Below are positions 1-7,408 of a DNA stretch of 56,069 nucleotides, piece by piece; position 1 is the first letter of the stretch; every line of letters starts with the position of its first letter. Where the stretch lies: assembly GCA_022843175.1 (NCBI GenBank), contig JALHOE010000032.1, positions 1-56,069 of the forward strand. The letters are read 5' to 3'. Origin of the DNA: Deltaproteobacteria bacterium. GTDB lineage: Bacteria; Myxococcota_A; Polyangia; Polyangiales; JADJMO01. The translations under genes were made by a program, and so were the position numbers. The notes under the pieces are model-generated. The model saw nothing but the letters and a program-made list of their open reading frames with translations, was not told the origin of the DNA and searched no databases.

Positions 1-288
1 TGCGCCGACGACGCGGACGCCGGCCGGGGCCGCCGGAGTGGATCCGGCGCCGCGCATCCGGCGCGCCAAGGGGATGGCAGCGACGAGCAGCGCCGCCGCG
101 GCCAGGGTGACCGCCGTCACGATCCCAGCGCGCCGCCTGCGACGCAAAACGGCGTTGGCAACGATCGAGTCGCCGATGACCTCGAGCATCGCGTCCACTT
201 CCTGGTCGCTACGGCCGGGTACCGCGACGGGGTTGTCCCTGAGGACTCTCGTCGCGGTCTCGCTGAGGCGCTCGCGCGGCTCGGTCAT
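1..288 (-). CDS. FecR-like anti-sigma factor, module A (3' part missing)
   Basis: Only the first 96 codons lie in the window; the gene continues beyond the left edge. The start ATG at 288 overlaps the stop of the sigma-factor gene by four bases (ATGA), the same junction seen in modules B and C. The visible part has a cytoplasmic head (MTEPRERLSETATRVLR), an Arg-rich stretch and one membrane segment (about residues 54-72, TAVTLAAAALLVAAIPLA). Its head resembles the module B protein at 3699-4805 (VAVP...RS, a run of Arg before the membrane segment) and likewise lacks a Cys/His zinc motif. By analogy the missing part should be a periplasmic FecR domain that restrains the partner sigma factor. 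The role is inferred from the paralogue and operon position. Confidence 0.7.
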   Translation of the reverse strand, partial: MTEPRERLSETATRVLRDNPVAVPGRSDQEVDAMLEVIGDSIVANAVLRRRRRAGIVTAVTLAAAALLVAAIPLARRMRGAGSTPAAPAGVRVVGA

Positions 289-1001
289 CGCGTCCTCCGT
301 TCATTCGAGGAATCCGAGAGCAGGGCGCGGAGCTCCCCATCTCGTTCGATGCGCTCATGCAACTCCGCTCGACCGCGGACGAGCCGGCTCTGAGCTGCCG
401 CGACGGTGACCTCGGTGATCTCGGCGATCTCTCGGAGATCGTACCCACACACGTCGTGCAGCACGACGGTGAAGGCCTTGACCGGATCCAGCCGCTCGAG
501 GTGGGTGCGAACCCGCCGGAGGAGGCTCCTTCGCACCGCGTCGGCTTCCGGATCGCCGCTCGGGACCTCGAGCCGATCCTCGCCGTCCATCACCAAGAAC
601 ATGCTGTCACGGCGCCGTCGCTTCAGCTCCCCATAGACGACGTGCGCGGTGACACGCGAGGTCCACGTATCGAGTGAGCACTCACCGCGGAACGTTGCGA
701 TCGAACGGATGGTCTCGATGAACGAGAGCTGCGCGAGCTCCTCGTGCTCGCGATCGTCACGTCCGAGGAGCCGCACGATGGTGCGATCAATCACCGGCGC
801 CAAACGCAGGTACACGGCCCGCGCCGCGCTGCGATCGCCGCGGCCGAGTGAGGCGAGCAGCTCGGTGTCGTCGAGGACGGGGTTCTCGCTCCCGCCCCCC
901 GGAGAGGGGGCGGAGGGGAGGGAAACCGAACCTCGCTCGAATACGGCGCTCGAGACCAGCTGCAGGGCAGGTCGAGTGTGCGGGCGCCTCGCCTCTGACA
1001 T
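285..1001 (-). CDS. ECF-type RNA polymerase sigma factor, module A
   Basis: A 238-residue sigma-70-family factor of the extracytoplasmic-function type. Region 2 is visible as DREHEELAQLSFIETIRSIATFRGECSLDTWTSRVTAH in pieces (the ELAQ.. and FRGECSLDTW stretches), and region 4 as DLREIAEITEVTVAAAQSRL followed by a basic helix (RGRAELHERI), the usual -35-binding helix-turn-helix. It is a clear paralogue of the factor at 3019-3702 (shared CGYDLREI/EGYDLREI and AAAQSRLVRGR). The start at 1001 is chosen because upstream in-frame codons lack sigma-factor similarity and because a promoter-like motif lies immediately before it; an mRNA starting there would be nearly leaderless. The stop overlaps the FecR-like gene by ATGA. 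Its target genes are unknown; the divergent barrel gene is an obvious candidate. Confidence 0.85.
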   Translation of the reverse strand: MSEARRPHTRPALQLVSSAVFERGSVSLPSAPSPGGGSENPVLDDTELLASLGRGDRSAARAVYLRLAPVIDRTIVRLLGRDDREHEELAQLSFIETIRSIATFRGECSLDTWTSRVTAHVVYGELKRRRRDSMFLVMDGEDRLEVPSGDPEADAVRRSLLRRVRTHLERLDPVKAFTVVLHDVCGYDLREIAEITEVTVAAAQSRLVRGRAELHERIERDGELRALLSDSSNERRTR

Positions 1002-1006
1002 CGCAA

Positions 1007-1039
1007 AGGATAGTAGCGATCTCGAGGTCGTAGCAGGCA
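1007..1039 (-). promoter_or_regulatory. Putative ECF autoregulatory promoter, module A
   Basis: On the minus strand TGCCTGCT (1039-1032) is followed after 17 bases by ACTATCCT (1014-1007), six bases before the sigma-factor ATG. The module B sigma gene has TGCCTGCT, 17 bases, ACTATTCT in the same place. Two paralogous genes keeping both boxes at one spacing, with unrelated spacers, is what a self-activated ECF promoter would look like. This is inference from two sites only. Confidence 0.5.
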
Positions 1040-1241
1040 CCGCCGGAGCGCGCGACGCCCGAGAAGTGGCAGGTGTGGGCACGACGTGCGCCTCGAGCCG
1101 AACCGTGCTGTTTCCAGGCTCCAGTGCCGTTCCCTCTGCGGTATCTTGATGCGGGGCCAGCGCTGCACCCGCGTCGCCGGCGTCCGGTACGGGTGCACGA
1201 ACCGGGTTTGACCTTGGACTGTCCAGGGGGTCAGCGTTCTC

Positions 1242-2204
1242 TTGTCCGCGTCGCTCGTCATCGTCTTCCTCGTCGCGAGCAGCGAAGCGCACGATCCGGA
1301 AACGGTCAGCGCGACCAGCGTTACGCGCGAAGGTCTTGGTCCGAGCGCGGTAGTGGTGGTGCGCGAGGTCGACATCGTGCCGCCCGATCCCGATGCGATG
1401 GCGCTGGCGACGAAGCTTTCGGCGGATGCGCTCGTCGAGATCCGCTGGTCGGGCAACGACCACAGTCACGTCACTGTGCACGTGCTCGTCCGCCGCGACG
1501 CGCGCTGGGAAGACCGGGAGCTTGATTTCGCGCCGACGGATGCGCCTTCGGAGCGCGGTCGGACGGTGGGCTTGGCGGTCATCGCGATGTCGCCGGAAGC
1601 CGTGCCGGATCTACCCCCGATTGCGTCCAAGCCTGCAGCGCCGCCGATTGTGCCGCCGATTGTGCCGACAGGTCACCCGGAGCTTCGGCCGCCGCAGCCG
1701 AGCGCTCGGATCCGCGCTTTCCTCGACTCATCGCTAGGAGTAGCAGGGAGCGGCGGGGGCGTTGCCGTCAGTGCCTATGGCGTCGCTCTGGGATTCGGCG
1801 TCCTCCTCGACCGCTTGGTCCTTCGCGCCGGCGCTGCGACCCGTTTGGGGAACCTCACGTCGATCGGAGTCTCGACGTCGACCACGACGCTCGTCGCCGG
1901 GGTTGGGATCGAGGGCGCACCACTCGGCCGACAAGCCTCCCTGTTCCGTGCGCGTCTGCGCGTCGATGCGCTGGCGTCGCGCGACAGCTTCTCTCACAAC
2001 GCTGTTTCTATCGTGACCTGGTCGCCGGGTCTTTCTCTCGCGACGGACGCCGGCTACGAGCTCGGTCGCGGAGCCGCCGCGATGATGGGCGTGGGCGTCG
2101 AGTGGATCGCCCGACGCACGACCGTCTACATCGACAACGTCCCGGCTGCCCGTCCCGGCGCGCTCCGCGTCGTGTTCTCAGCTGGCCTCCGTCTCCAGTT
2201 CTGA
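1242..2204 (+). CDS. Predicted outer-membrane beta-barrel protein, module A
   Basis: A 320-residue protein starting at TTG with a GGGGG ribosome-binding stretch about 12 bases upstream. It begins with a short hydrophobic signal (SASLVIVFLVASSEA). The N-terminal half has a small alpha/beta-looking domain (GLGPSAVVVVREV, EIRWSGND, DRELDF, ERGRTVGLAV), then a Pro-rich linker (about residues 125-150), then a C-terminal half of alternating polar/hydrophobic strands rich in Gly and Ser that ends in LQF, as outer-membrane barrels typically end in an aromatic residue. Paralogues are at 5474-6445 (same domain signatures, also a TTG start) and, more distantly, 53215-54189. Divergent from the sigma gene and 37 bases upstream of the Cys-rich lipoprotein gene. 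No known family name is recognised; the barrel assignment is from sequence pattern. Confidence 0.7.
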   Translation: MSASLVIVFLVASSEAHDPETVSATSVTREGLGPSAVVVVREVDIVPPDPDAMALATKLSADALVEIRWSGNDHSHVTVHVLVRRDARWEDRELDFAPTDAPSERGRTVGLAVIAMSPEAVPDLPPIASKPAAPPIVPPIVPTGHPELRPPQPSARIRAFLDSSLGVAGSGGGVAVSAYGVALGFGVLLDRLVLRAGAATRLGNLTSIGVSTSTTTLVAGVGIEGAPLGRQASLFRARLRVDALASRDSFSHNAVSIVTWSPGLSLATDAGYELGRGAAAMMGVGVEWIARRTTVYIDNVPAARPGALRVVFSAGLRLQF

Positions 2205-2241
2205 CCGGCATTGCCTGCCTGATTCGAGCTACGCTGTACAT

Positions 2242-2934
2242 GTGAGTGCACGAACTCTTTCGATCGCGTTGCTCACGCTCGGTGCGTGCGCCGACGCGGA
2301 GGCGCGCTTCGCGACGCTCGCCGCGCCCCCCCGCGACGCCTCGTCGCCTGGTGACGCCGCAGTCGATGCCTCAGCGCTCGATGACGCAGTCGATGGCGAC
2401 ACCGGGGACGCCTTTCGTCCACCACCACCACCTCCGTCGACTTGCAAGGACGACGCGCTGTGCGTGCCGCTCGGTCTCGTGTGCGATGCTGCGTCCGGGA
2501 CATGCGTCGAGTGCCGAGACGACGCGCAATGCGGTGGAATGCGTCGGTGCGATCTCGCGCTCCACCGCTGTGTCGAGTGCGGGCTGGCAGCCGACTGCGC
2601 GGCCGGCGAGATCTGCGAGGCGACGACGCGACGTTGCGTCAAGAGCTGCCCGAGCGGGGATCCCTCTGTGTGCCCCGCCAGCTCGCCGATCTGCGATCCG
2701 GCGCGTCGGATTTGCGTGTGCGACGCGGTGAGCTGCCCAGCAATGGGCGAGGTCTGCGACGCCGCGAGCGGTCGCTGCGTCGGCTGCACCAGCGACGCGC
2801 ATTGCATGTCGACGACCAACCCGCGCTGCGACCGCGTCCGTGGTGAATGCGTACGGTGCCTATCGGCGCTCGATTGTCCGGCTGACTTGCCACGCTGTGA
2901 CGTGTCCGCTTCGGAGTGCGTGAAGGCGAGCTGA
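2242..2934 (+). CDS. Cysteine-rich repeat lipoprotein, module A
   Basis: A 230-residue exported protein. It starts at GTG with a signal ending in the lipobox LTLGAC, followed by an Asp/Ala-rich linker and a Pro run (about residues 60-66). The rest is a tandem array of units of roughly 22-26 residues with the pattern C-x5-C-x6-CD-x5-C-x-x-C (for example VECRDDAQCGGMRRCDL), with 28 Cys in the mature region. Such dickkopf/EB-like cysteine arrays are common in predicted surface lipoproteins of Myxococcota; their function is not established. Paralogues in this window are at 4812-5474 and 55058-55822, each next to a barrel gene and a sigma/FecR pair. Probably anchored in the outer membrane and disulfide-bonded. 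Confidence 0.75.
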   Translation: MSARTLSIALLTLGACADAEARFATLAAPPRDASSPGDAAVDASALDDAVDGDTGDAFRPPPPPPSTCKDDALCVPLGLVCDAASGTCVECRDDAQCGGMRRCDLALHRCVECGLAADCAAGEICEATTRRCVKSCPSGDPSVCPASSPICDPARRICVCDAVSCPAMGEVCDAASGRCVGCTSDAHCMSTTNPRCDRVRGECVRCLSALDCPADLPRCDVSASECVKAS

Positions 2935-2972
2935 GCAAGCCGCACGCAAGAAATCTGTGCGCGCGGACCGTT

Positions 2973-3005
2973 TGCCTGCTGGGGGCGGATGCAAGGCACT
3001 ATTCT
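2973..3005 (+). promoter_or_regulatory. Putative ECF autoregulatory promoter, module B
   Basis: TGCCTGCT (2973-2980), 17 bases, then ACTATTCT (2998-3005). It matches the module A site in both boxes (one C/T difference) and in spacer length. An ATG at 2989 falls between the two boxes and is therefore an unlikely start for the sigma gene if this is the promoter. Confidence 0.5.
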
Positions 3006-3018
3006 AAAGGTGCCAACC

Positions 3019-3702
3019 GTGCGCGGCTCTCCCCTCCGAAGACTTCGGCTCGTTGCGGGTGAGCGCGAGCCATCGGCCGCTGTTTCCCCCCCTACATTGG
3101 GCCGGCCGGGGCCCTGCACCGACGAGATCGAGCTCCTGACGGCGGTTCGGCACGGCGATCGGGGCGCGGCCACCGAGCTGCATGATCGCGTGCGCTCGGT
3201 CGTTGACCGTACGATCGGAGGCCTGCTCGGGCGCTACGACGCCCAGCATGAGGAGCTCGCTCAGATCACGATGATCGAGCTCGTTCGGTCGCTTGCCCGA
3301 TTTCGTGGCGATTGCTCACTGGATGTTTGGACGATGCGCATCGCCGCGCGCACCGTCTACCGGGAGCTTCGAACGAGAACGCGACGAAAGCGCATCTTCT
3401 CGCTTGAGAACGTCAACGAGGACACCGCGTCGTTCCACGATCTCGAGGCAGATACCGCGCACCGGCAGCTCATCGGTCGCGTCCGCGCGCACCTCGACGA
3501 TCTCGACCCGAACAAGGCGTGGACCTTCGTGCTCCACGACGTCGAGGGTTACGATTTGCGCGAGATCAGTGAGATCACCGGTGTGTCGATAGCCGCCGCG
3601 CAGAGCAGGCTGGTGCGCGGGCGCAAGGAGCTCCATGCGCGAATCGCCAGCGACCCCGAGCTTGCATCGCTTGTAATTGCCGCCGCGGAGAAGACGCCAT
3701 GA
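3019..3702 (+). CDS. ECF-type RNA polymerase sigma factor, module B
   Basis: A 227-residue ECF sigma factor, paralogous to 285-1001. Region 2 carries HEELAQITMIELVRSLARF and FRGDCSLDVWTMRIAA; region 4 carries EGYDLREISEITGVSIAAAQ followed by RLVRGRKELHARI. GTG at 3019 is preferred over ATG at 2989 because the latter sits inside the putative promoter and 3019 has AAAGG eight bases upstream; if 2989 is used the protein is ten residues longer. The stop overlaps the FecR-like gene by ATGA, as in module A. The pair is transcribed convergently toward the module B Cys-rich and barrel genes. Confidence 0.85.
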   Translation: MRGSPLRRLRLVAGEREPSAAVSPPTLGRPGPCTDEIELLTAVRHGDRGAATELHDRVRSVVDRTIGGLLGRYDAQHEELAQITMIELVRSLARFRGDCSLDVWTMRIAARTVYRELRTRTRRKRIFSLENVNEDTASFHDLEADTAHRQLIGRVRAHLDDLDPNKAWTFVLHDVEGYDLREISEITGVSIAAAQSRLVRGRKELHARIASDPELASLVIAAAEKTP

Positions 3703-4805
3703 CCGAACTACAAACCCCTCCGGCAAGCGATGCCGCTCGTTTACTTCGGGCGGCTGCCGTCGTAGCCGTCCCCGCTCCCTCCCGCGACGATCGCGCGCGC
3801 GCGATCGAGAGGCTCGCCGATGAGATCGGGCGTGCCGCCTGGCGAAGGCGTGCGCGGACAGCGGTGGTGGTGGTGCTCGCCTCCGCCGCTGCGGTGACGC
3901 TGTTGTTCTTTGGCGCTCGCGGTCTCCGACCAGCGCCGCGCTCGCCGATCGCGCAGCCCGCCGCACCGGCCCTACCGGTGCACGTTGCCGTGGCCGAGGG
4001 CGGCGGCGGCGTGTCGCTGCTTCGAGGTACCGGAGAGATCGCGCTGCCGGCGGTCCTGGAGCAGGGCGACCGCCTGTTCCGTACCGGTTCGACCGAGCCA
4101 ATCGCTGCGGCGGCGCTCTCTCTCTCCACCGGCACCACGCTGCAGCTGGGAAGCGCCACTGAGGCTCGAGTCGATCTCGCTGATGCGATGCAGCAGGTGC
4201 TCCATCTCTCGAAGGGCACGCTCGAATCTCACGTCGCGCCCTTGCCAGCGGGCGGGCGGTTCGTGGTTCGCACAATCGACGCCGAGGTCGAGGTGCATGG
4301 CACTCGATTCCGTGTCGATGTGCTCGACGAGCCGCTCGCCGGGTGTACTCCTCGCGCTCGCACGCGCGTGATCGTCTCGGAGGGCGTCGTTGTCGTGCGA
4401 TACGGTGCGACGTCCACAACCCTGGTTGCGGGTGAGGAGCTTCCGCGATGCCACCCTGCCGCGATCGGGCCGAGCGCCATCGCCCCTTCCGGCTCCTTGC
4501 CGGTCACACCGCACAAAGCGGATCCGGCGTCATCCACCGTGGGCAGCGCGCTGTCGATCCAGAACGCGCTCTACGCCGAGGCAATGGACGCCAAGAAGCG
4601 CGGCGACCGCGGCGCGGCGCGACGTCTCCTCGAGAAGCTCGCCGCCGACTATCCGACCGGGCCTCACGCCGAGAGCGCGCTGGTCGAGCGGATGCGGCTC
4701 CTCGATGGAGATGCGGCGCGTGTCGCTGCGAAAGATTACCTCGTGCGGTTTCCCAGTGGGTTCGCGCGCGACGAGGCGCGCACGCTCATCGGCCCGACAC
4801 CGTAG
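3699..4805 (+). CDS. FecR-domain anti-sigma factor, module B
   Basis: A 368-residue single-pass membrane protein. The cytoplasmic head (residues 1-50) is followed by an Arg-rich stop and a membrane helix at about 52-72 (AVVVVLASAAAVTLLFFGAR). The periplasmic FecR domain spans about residues 105-250: LLRGTGEIALPAVLEQGDRL, LQLGSATEARVDL, FVVRTIDAEVEVHGTRFRV and VIVSEGVVVVRYG in order. The C-terminal part (about 285-368) looks like a TPR/YfiO-like helical repeat ending RVAAKDYLVRFPSGFARDEA; the module C FecR protein ends with the same type of motif (AAKDYLDRFPNGFRRREVEQ). FecR proteins normally pass an outer-membrane signal to an ECF sigma factor; here the sensed partner could be the adjacent barrel. 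Confidence 0.8.
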   Translation: MTELQTPPASDAARLLRAAAVVAVPAPSRDDRARAIERLADEIGRAAWRRRARTAVVVVLASAAAVTLLFFGARGLRPAPRSPIAQPAAPALPVHVAVAEGGGGVSLLRGTGEIALPAVLEQGDRLFRTGSTEPIAAAALSLSTGTTLQLGSATEARVDLADAMQQVLHLSKGTLESHVAPLPAGGRFVVRTIDAEVEVHGTRFRVDVLDEPLAGCTPRARTRVIVSEGVVVVRYGATSTTLVAGEELPRCHPAAIGPSAIAPSGSLPVTPHKADPASSTVGSALSIQNALYAEAMDAKKRGDRGAARRLLEKLAADYPTGPHAESALVERMRLLDGDAARVAAKDYLVRFPSGFARDEARTLIGPTP

Positions 4806-4811
4806 CGCGCA

Positions 4812-5474
4812 TCACTTGCATTCCCCCTCGACCGGCTCGCACACCAGATCACTCGCGCCGCAGTCGTACGAGCCCCGGCATTGCGTGCACCGACCTCGCT
4901 TCGTATCGCAGAACGGTTTGTCGGCGGTGCAGGCCGCATCGTTGGTGCAAGCCACGCAGGTCCCGGTCGCGATGTCGCATCGCGTCCGCTCCGAACTGGT
5001 ACAGTCCGGATCACCGAGGCACTCGGCGCAGTACTTCGTACGCGGGTCGCAAATCGGAGCCTCCGAGGAGCAGGTCCCGGCGTCGCCGGGGACGCAGGGG
5101 CGTACGCATCGTCGCGTCGTCGGTTGGCAGCTCTCTTCTGACTCGCAATCGGCGGCAGTGCCGCACTGTACGCAGACGTGCGCCGCGAGGTCGCACCGTC
5201 GCATGTCGTCGGTGCAGTGGGCGTCAGTGAGGCAGGGGACACAGCGGCCGCTGGGAACGTCGCAGTGAAGGGTCGCGACCCGACAATCGTCGTTACGTCG
5301 GCATTGGGTCGCGGAATCGCGGTCGACCGGCACGGCGTCCGAGTGGTCGGGCTCGAGACGCACGGCGCCATCGCACCCTAGCTGGATGCATAAGAACGCG
5401 AGTATGGCGAGCACGACGCGCACGGGGCCCAAGTACTGAGAGTACCCTCCCGACCCGATCGCAAGGCAGCGCAT
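4812..5474 (-). CDS. Cysteine-rich repeat lipoprotein, module B
   Basis: A 220-residue paralogue of the protein at 2242-2934. The ATG at 5474 overlaps the barrel gene stop (TGATG), so the two are translationally coupled; an internal GTG at 5423 would give a tidier signal peptide (RVVLAILAFLCIQLGC, lipobox QLGC). After a short acidic linker come tandem CD-containing units (CRRNDDCRVATLHCDVPSGR, CLTDAHCTDDMRRCDLAAH and so on) that align unit by unit with module A, including the DDMRRCDLA/GGMRRCDLA and ATTRRCV/PTTRRCV segments. It ends seven bases from the convergent FecR gene. No catalytic motif is visible. Confidence 0.75.
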   Translation of the reverse strand: MRCLAIGSGGYSQYLGPVRVVLAILAFLCIQLGCDGAVRLEPDHSDAVPVDRDSATQCRRNDDCRVATLHCDVPSGRCVPCLTDAHCTDDMRRCDLAAHVCVQCGTAADCESEESCQPTTRRCVRPCVPGDAGTCSSEAPICDPRTKYCAECLGDPDCTSSERTRCDIATGTCVACTNDAACTADKPFCDTKRGRCTQCRGSYDCGASDLVCEPVEGECK

Positions 5475-6445
5475 CAGAATCGCGCCCGCAGGCCGAGTTC
5501 GAAGACGAAGCGCAGGCGGGGTACGGTGGCGACCGCCGAATCGCCGACGAACACGCGGGTCGCACCGAACGCGTACTCCGCCCCCACCGCGCCGACCACG
5601 GCCGCGTCGCGCGCTACAGCGAGGGTGCCCTCGGCCATCAGATCAACGCCGGGTATCCAGCGGCTGTCCCGCGAGACGGTATCGGGGCCGCGCGCGCTCC
5701 TCGCGAACGCGTGGCGGAGCAGGAGGAGATCGGCTCGCAGACCCAGCTCGAACGTCGCCGCGCCGTCGGTCGCGATGCGGGAGAGCAGTGGGACGCTGAA
5801 GCCGAGACCCGCCCAAGTCGTCAGCGCGGAGGCACGGGCCGGCGCGATCTCACCCAGACGTGCGCCGACGGCGAGCCGCGCCGACAGCCCCGCCGGGTTG
5901 AACGCACGCGTCGCGAGCTCGCCACCGAGCCCACCTGCGTAACCCGCGACACCGGAGCTCGCCTTGACGACGAGGTCGACAGCAAAGAACGATCGGGGAG
6001 CCACCCGCGGGCTCGGCCGCGGCGCGGGGTTGACCCAAGCGGGCGGCGGCCCCGGCGTGTGCGAGGGTTCGGATTTTCCCTCGGGCTTCTGCGGGGGCAC
6101 CAGTGCCGCCACGGCGAAGCCGACCGCGTACCCCCGTTCGGCCGCCGGGTCGCCGGGATCAAACGTGAGCTCCCTGTCCCGCCATCCGATCCGAACGTGA
6201 GCGTGGAGTCGAGCTCTTCGTCGCATCGCGAAATCGGACCAACTCAGCTCGACGATCGCGGTCGCCGAGAGCACCTCTTCGAGTTGCTCGGCGTCGGCGT
6301 CGGACGGCAGCTGCGCGACCTCGCGAACGATGACCGATGCGTTCGGACCGAGCGCCTCGGCTGCAGATGCGGCGACCGTCGCCATCTCCGGCGCGCGCGC
6401 GTCCGCGGCGCTGACGAGGATGATGACCAGCGCCGGTGTTAGCAA
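5474..6445 (-). CDS. Predicted outer-membrane beta-barrel protein, module B
   Basis: A 323-residue paralogue of 1242-2204. TTG at 6445 is chosen by alignment with the TTG start of module A: both give a short hydrophobic signal (LLTPALVIILVSAADARA). An upstream in-frame GTG at 6568 would add 41 Arg-rich residues with no counterpart. Shared features are ALGPNASVIVREV, VELSWSD, DRELTFDPGDPAAERGYAVG, a Pro-rich linker (about 110-145) and a C-terminal barrel-like half ending RARF. The signature before the linker may be a periplasmic domain. It is coupled by TGATG to the Cys-rich lipoprotein gene, suggesting the two products work together in the outer membrane. Confidence 0.7.
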   Translation of the reverse strand: MLTPALVIILVSAADARAPEMATVAASAAEALGPNASVIVREVAQLPSDADAEQLEEVLSATAIVELSWSDFAMRRRARLHAHVRIGWRDRELTFDPGDPAAERGYAVGFAVAALVPPQKPEGKSEPSHTPGPPPAWVNPAPRPSPRVAPRSFFAVDLVVKASSGVAGYAGGLGGELATRAFNPAGLSARLAVGARLGEIAPARASALTTWAGLGFSVPLLSRIATDGAATFELGLRADLLLLRHAFARSARGPDTVSRDSRWIPGVDLMAEGTLAVARDAAVVGAVGAEYAFGATRVFVGDSAVATVPRLRFVFELGLRARF

Positions 6446-7209
6446 GCGTCGTGTTCCAAATCTTGGGCGGCGGGCGCGGAGGCGTGGTCCGGTCTCATCC
6501 AGCGCATCATGACACGCGCGCCTGAACAACAGCACGCGCTCGCAGGGAGGTACAGACGACGCCCGCACGGAACTTCCGCATCAGGTTGCGGAGGATGCTT
6601 TAGTTAGGTCCCTCGGGCGCATCGGCAGCGAGTGGCGCTCGGGCGAACTTCCCCGGGGTGGCCCGAGACGAGCCGCCGCATTCCTAGACCCAACGGGGGA
6701 CCGATCGGGGGCAGTCTCTCGTGTGGCCGCTCCATCGGCGGGGCGTTCGGCGATAGGCGGCTTGGCAGCCCTCGTCGGCTTCGCGAGGAGCCGAGATGCA
6801 GCGGCTTGGGTGGCTCGTCCGCGAGGAGCCGTATCGCGGCGCACCGACCGAAAGCCGTTGGGACGGTCGCGCTACCACCAATCGGACTCAGAGTCGGTAT
6901 ACGAGGAGCGCGAGTCGGCCGACTTCGAGCATCAGTTTCCTGCCCGGCCCCGCGGGTGGCGCCACTCTCTGCCTTCGCGCGGAGCACGCTCGCGGTCTCG
7001 TTGCCCAGCCTCGACTGAACAGCCCACTGTTGGCGGCGCCGGGTGCGCACGATGGGTTGGCGCGGTGCTGTCGGGAGCGGAACGCCCCTTGCTCGCTTCG
7101 ATCATCGACGAACACAACGACGCGAAATTGCCACTGATAGACGGGGTCACCCTATGCTGAACCATCGCGAGCCTCATCTGCGTCCTCACCGCACCGAGCG
7201 CAGGTTTCC
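6446..7209. other. Intergenic region with no convincing gene
   Basis: A 764-base stretch between the module B barrel and the 52-residue micro-protein gene. Open frames exist in several phases on both strands but none shows a ribosome-binding site with protein-like composition; all read as Arg/Ser/Ala-rich, the usual appearance of non-coding high-GC DNA. The one recognisable element is the hairpin repeat at 6611-6668. GC-rich inverted repeats around 6770-6830 (CGAGGAGCC-type) may be structured RNA or chance. Confidence 0.5.
6611..6668. repeat. 58-bp conserved hairpin repeat, copy R1
   Basis: Matches 14411-14468 at all but five of 58 positions over the block (all differences are transitions), including an uninterrupted run CGGGCGAACTTCCCCGGGG and beyond. 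It contains a perfect stem CTCGGGC (6638-6644) / GCCCGAG (6661-6667) enclosing a loop with CCCCGGGG. Differences do not fall on one codon position, so it is unlikely to be a shared coding segment. It lies about 600 bases before the first 52-residue micro-protein gene. Confidence 0.65.
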
Positions 7210-7368
7210 ATGAACCCCGCAGGCACGCTGCGCCCCGCGATGCCCGAGCGACTCGGCAGACCAAGCTCGGATATTGGCGCGGACATGTACCGAGCCGTCA
7301 AGCGCATCGTTTTGGTAACGATGCTCTTCTTGGTGCCCGCCCTCGCGATTTGGTGGCACAACGGATAA
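7210..7368 (+). CDS. 52-residue membrane micro-protein, copy 1
   Basis: A short gene (ATG 7210 to TAA 7366-7368). The product has a polar N-terminus (PERLGRPSSDIGADMYRAVK) and one C-terminal membrane helix (about residues 32-49), ending AIWWHNG. A second gene at 15180-15338 encodes a protein of exactly the same length that aligns without gaps: PERxGRPS, ADMYRAV and AIWWHNG are invariant. Two stretches of 20 and 22 bases are identical in the DNA (around the ADMYRAV and AIWWHNG codons) while the rest has diverged, including within the helix. That argues for real coding and selection on both ends. The C-terminal Trp-Trp-His could bind a cofactor or partner, but nothing is known. The next gene is 40 bases downstream. 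Confidence 0.75.
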   Translation: MNPAGTLRPAMPERLGRPSSDIGADMYRAVKRIVLVTMLFLVPALAIWWHNG

Positions 7369-7408
7369 CCAACCCACTGGGCTCAAGCTCTTCAGCGGCT
7401 ACAAGTTT

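Noticed and set aside
2229-3173. A 314-codon minus-strand frame opposite the module A Cys-rich gene and module B sigma gene
   Set aside because: Composition (Ser/Arg/Thr/His-rich) is the mirror of Cys-array codons; no start context; antisense to two supported genes.
6581-6844. Minus-strand frames across R1 and R2 sharing LGPPRGSSP-like residues as a conserved protein
   Set aside because: Differences between the two repeats are not in codon phase and both frames lose all similarity outside the 58 bp; a structured repeat explains it better.
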